Virus record (IMG/VR): IMGVR_UViG_3300018024_000027
Span: 1 to 20,072 of that record
Source: a virus
Strand: one strand, 5' to 3'
Length of the DNA: 20,072 nucleotides
Shown piece after piece: positions 18,991 to 20,072 of this stretch (position 1 is the stretch's first letter; every line of letters begins with the position of its first letter). A model generated the notes under the pieces. The model made no database searches, had not been told where the DNA came from, and saw only the letters and a program-made list of their open reading frames with translations. The position numbers and the translations under genes are program-made.

Positions 18991-19441
18991 CATTTATTTA
19001 GCAGGGCCAATTCAGGGTTTAAGACATGGAGAAGCAGAATCTTGGAGAAAACAAATTATACGTTTACTAGATGATGCTAGTTCTGAAGTTAATTGCTTAT
19101 CGCCAATGCGTGCAAAAGATAAGTTAAGAAATGTAGGCGTGATAAACACAGCCTATGAAGAACTTGGATGTTTATATTCTGCACATGGTATTATGTCCAG
19201 GGATTTCCACGATTGTACAACTTCTTCTATGGTAATATTTAATTTCCTTGGCGCAAAAAAAATTAGCGTAGGCACTGTGATGGAATTGGCGTGGGCGTAT
19301 CAGGCACGTATTCCTACTGTGGTGATTATAGAAAAAGAAGGTAATATACACGAACATCCGATGGTTAACGAAGCCATTAACTTTCGCGTAGATTCGATTG
19401 AAGAGGCAGTTGAAGTTGCACTTTCGGTTTTGGGATTATAA
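18983..19441 (+). CDS. nucleoside 2-deoxyribosyltransferase-like protein
   Basis: A 152-residue Rossmann-like protein. YLAGPI at 5-10 is the entry loop, RD at 73-74 and D77 follow, and SVGTVMELAWA at 95-105 supplies the catalytic glutamate E101. These are the hallmarks of the nucleoside 2-deoxyribosyltransferase family, which exchanges bases on deoxynucleosides. Related phage proteins also include DUF4406 members and nucleotide hydrolases such as DNPH1-like enzymes. It likely recycles or cleans the nucleoside pool during replication, together with the DUF5664 gene. The start lies inside the preceding gene. Reaction (transferase or hydrolase) cannot be decided here. Confidence 0.84.
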   Translation: MNNIYLAGPIQGLRHGEAESWRKQIIRLLDDASSEVNCLSPMRAKDKLRNVGVINTAYEELGCLYSAHGIMSRDFHDCTTSSMVIFNFLGAKKISVGTVMELAWAYQARIPTVVIIEKEGNIHEHPMVNEAINFRVDSIEEAVEVALSVLGL

Positions 19442-19442
19442 T

Positions 19443-19760
19443 ATGACTACACATCAATGGCGTAAATTGACAAGATGGATTAGAAAAGTTTTCCCTGTAG
19501 CTTCAAGAGTAATTTTAAAGCGCAGAAAAATAAAAAAGAATTGTGCCGTAAGAACCGTTCATTCCATCCCGTCTTATCCTTATGCTATTTTTAGGCTTTA
19601 TATAAATTCTAATGCAACTGTAATAGAGCAAACAGATGCTTTATTGCATGAGTGGGCACATATCCTATCGGAAGAAGAAACGCATTCTCATGCCGGTAAT
19701 TGGGGAATATTACACGGTAAAATAATTGAAGAGTGGGGTAATATCTTTGGAAGCAAGTAA
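19443..19760 (+). CDS. small HEXXH zinc metallopeptidase-like protein
   Basis: ATG 19443 (two bases after the previous stop) gives 105 residues. The N-terminus is strongly basic (RKLTRWIRKVF, RVILKRRKIKK). A zincin motif HEWAH is at 69-73 in LLHEWAHILSEEE, with later H83 or H91 in HAGNWGILHG as likely third ligands. This resembles the very small phage SprT- or ImmA-like metallopeptidases. It could cleave a host regulator, as ImmA does, or be a structural zincin. No signal peptide is present, so it acts in the cytoplasm. It is the last secure gene of the rightward operon. Confidence 0.78.
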   Translation: MTTHQWRKLTRWIRKVFPVASRVILKRRKIKKNCAVRTVHSIPSYPYAIFRLYINSNATVIEQTDALLHEWAHILSEEETHSHAGNWGILHGKIIEEWGNIFGSK

Positions 19761-19761
19761 G

Positions 19762-19932
19762 ATGATTAAAGACCTCGCCAATCAACGATGTCTAATATGT
19801 GGTGAACTTCGCAAGTGGTGCCTATGTCAATGCAAAAAGCTTCCCGATAATACCGGGAAGCCTTCTGCTGAATCAAATCATAAGACTAGTCATCATCAAG
19901 AAGATCATCCAGCTTGTGACAAGCCTGCTTGA
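19762..19932 (+). CDS. small Cys-rich protein at the operon end
   Basis: ATG 19762 follows the metallopeptidase stop by one base. The 56-residue product has C10, C13, C20, C22 and C24, a plausible zinc-binding cluster, then a His/Ser/Asn-rich tail. The 3' half crosses the leftward terminator hairpin (19834-19861) and lies opposite the minus-strand gene, which weakens it. The Cys-rich first half looks like real protein, so the gene could end in a region shared with the terminator. Low to moderate confidence. Confidence 0.48.
   Translation: MIKDLANQRCLICGELRKWCLCQCKKLPDNTGKPSAESNHKTSHHQEDHPACDKPA
19834..19861 (-). terminator. intrinsic terminator for the leftward gene
   Basis: GCTTCCCG (19839-19846) and CGGGAAGC (19854-19861) form a GC-rich 8-base-pair stem with a 7-base loop. 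On the minus strand the stem is followed by TTTTT (19834-19838). On the plus strand it lacks a T-run. It lies 24 bases after the stop of the minus-strand gene at the right edge. Confidence 0.85.
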
Positions 19933-20071
19933 GCAAGTCGTAACCTGTTTTAAATCTATTGGCAACATCATCTTGACTGCCTGATACTTTGAACTTTGCA
20001 TCTGATGTAGCCATAAATCCTTCGATAAATATATCACACATTCCTATCAGTGTTTTCTCTTTAACTCGATT
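19886..20071 (-). CDS. minus-strand gene entering from the right edge
   Basis: Read leftward from the right edge, the frame is open for 61 codons and ends with TAG at 19886-19888, followed by a terminator. Its end is KLDDLLDDD, preceded by a helical stretch (DDVANRFKTGYDLLKQACHK). If it starts inside the window, ATG 20014 behind GAAGGA gives a 42-residue protein (MATSDAKFKV...). Otherwise the 5' end lies outside. The helical acidic tail resembles phage proteins of unknown role. Its orientation shows that the rightward arm ends here and a leftward unit begins. Confidence 0.6.
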   Translation of the reverse strand, partial: NRVKEKTLIGMCDIFIEGFMATSDAKFKVSGSQDDVANRFKTGYDLLKQACHKLDDLLDDD

Positions 20072-20072
20072 G

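Overview
The window is a segment of a tailed double-stranded DNA phage, or a prophage of one. The genes are short, tightly packed and often joined by 1-14 base overlaps (ATGA, TAATG). About a dozen products belong to typical phage replication, recombination and packaging families, and there are no tRNAs, rRNAs or host housekeeping genes. Composition is AT-rich with sigma70-like promoters and ordinary Shine-Dalgarno sites, so the host is a bacterium with standard initiation signals. I cannot name the host from the sequence.

Left arm, minus strand, 1-2136: a leftward operon read from a strong promoter at 2108-2136. In order of transcription it holds a hypothetical gene, two tandem paralogous zinc-knuckle genes, a 55-residue phage protein, a probable small terminase subunit, and an ATP-grasp ligase (D-Ala-D-Ala ligase-like) that runs off the left edge.

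Central non-coding region, about 2137-3282: over 1 kb without a convincing gene. It carries a TAC-triplet tract, several palindromes, three TACACAGA repeats at helical spacing, a tandem 10-mer, a small leader ORF with a sequesterable ribosome binding site, and a reversal of G/C strand bias near 2910. It is the best candidate here for a replication origin, a switch region, or a large structured RNA.

Right arm, plus strand, 3232-19932: the early or replication arm. It starts with a cluster of small accessory genes (3283-6110) and a serine recombinase (6100-6762). A recombination and replication block follows: wHTH, RecA-like P-loop ATPase, DUF669 protein, HTH, PQ-loop-like membrane protein, endonuclease VII-type HNH, Cas4/RecB-like nuclease, exported trypsin-like protease, FmdB zinc ribbon, SF2 helicase, prim-pol/helicase fusion and RusA resolvase. 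The distal part holds a calcineurin-like phosphoesterase, another wHTH, a dNTP diphosphohydrolase-like protein, a nucleoside deoxyribosyltransferase-like protein and a small zinc metallopeptidase. Four promoters of one type (CTTGACA, 16-base spacer, TATACT-like) lie at 3232, 4123, 6759 and 16797.

Right end: a minus-strand gene enters from the right and ends at a strong leftward terminator at 19834-19861, converging on the plus-strand operon.

How the genes fit together: the prim-pol/helicase and SF2 helicase would drive DNA synthesis. The P-loop ATPase, the DUF669 protein, the Cas4-like nuclease, endonuclease VII and RusA form a recombination and branch-resolution set. The late nucleotide enzymes adjust the dNTP pool. 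The least expected elements are the 1 kb non-coding region, a pseudoknot-capable RNA before the membrane gene (8949-9027), the exported protease, and a one-base frameshift in a small gene (4679-4815).
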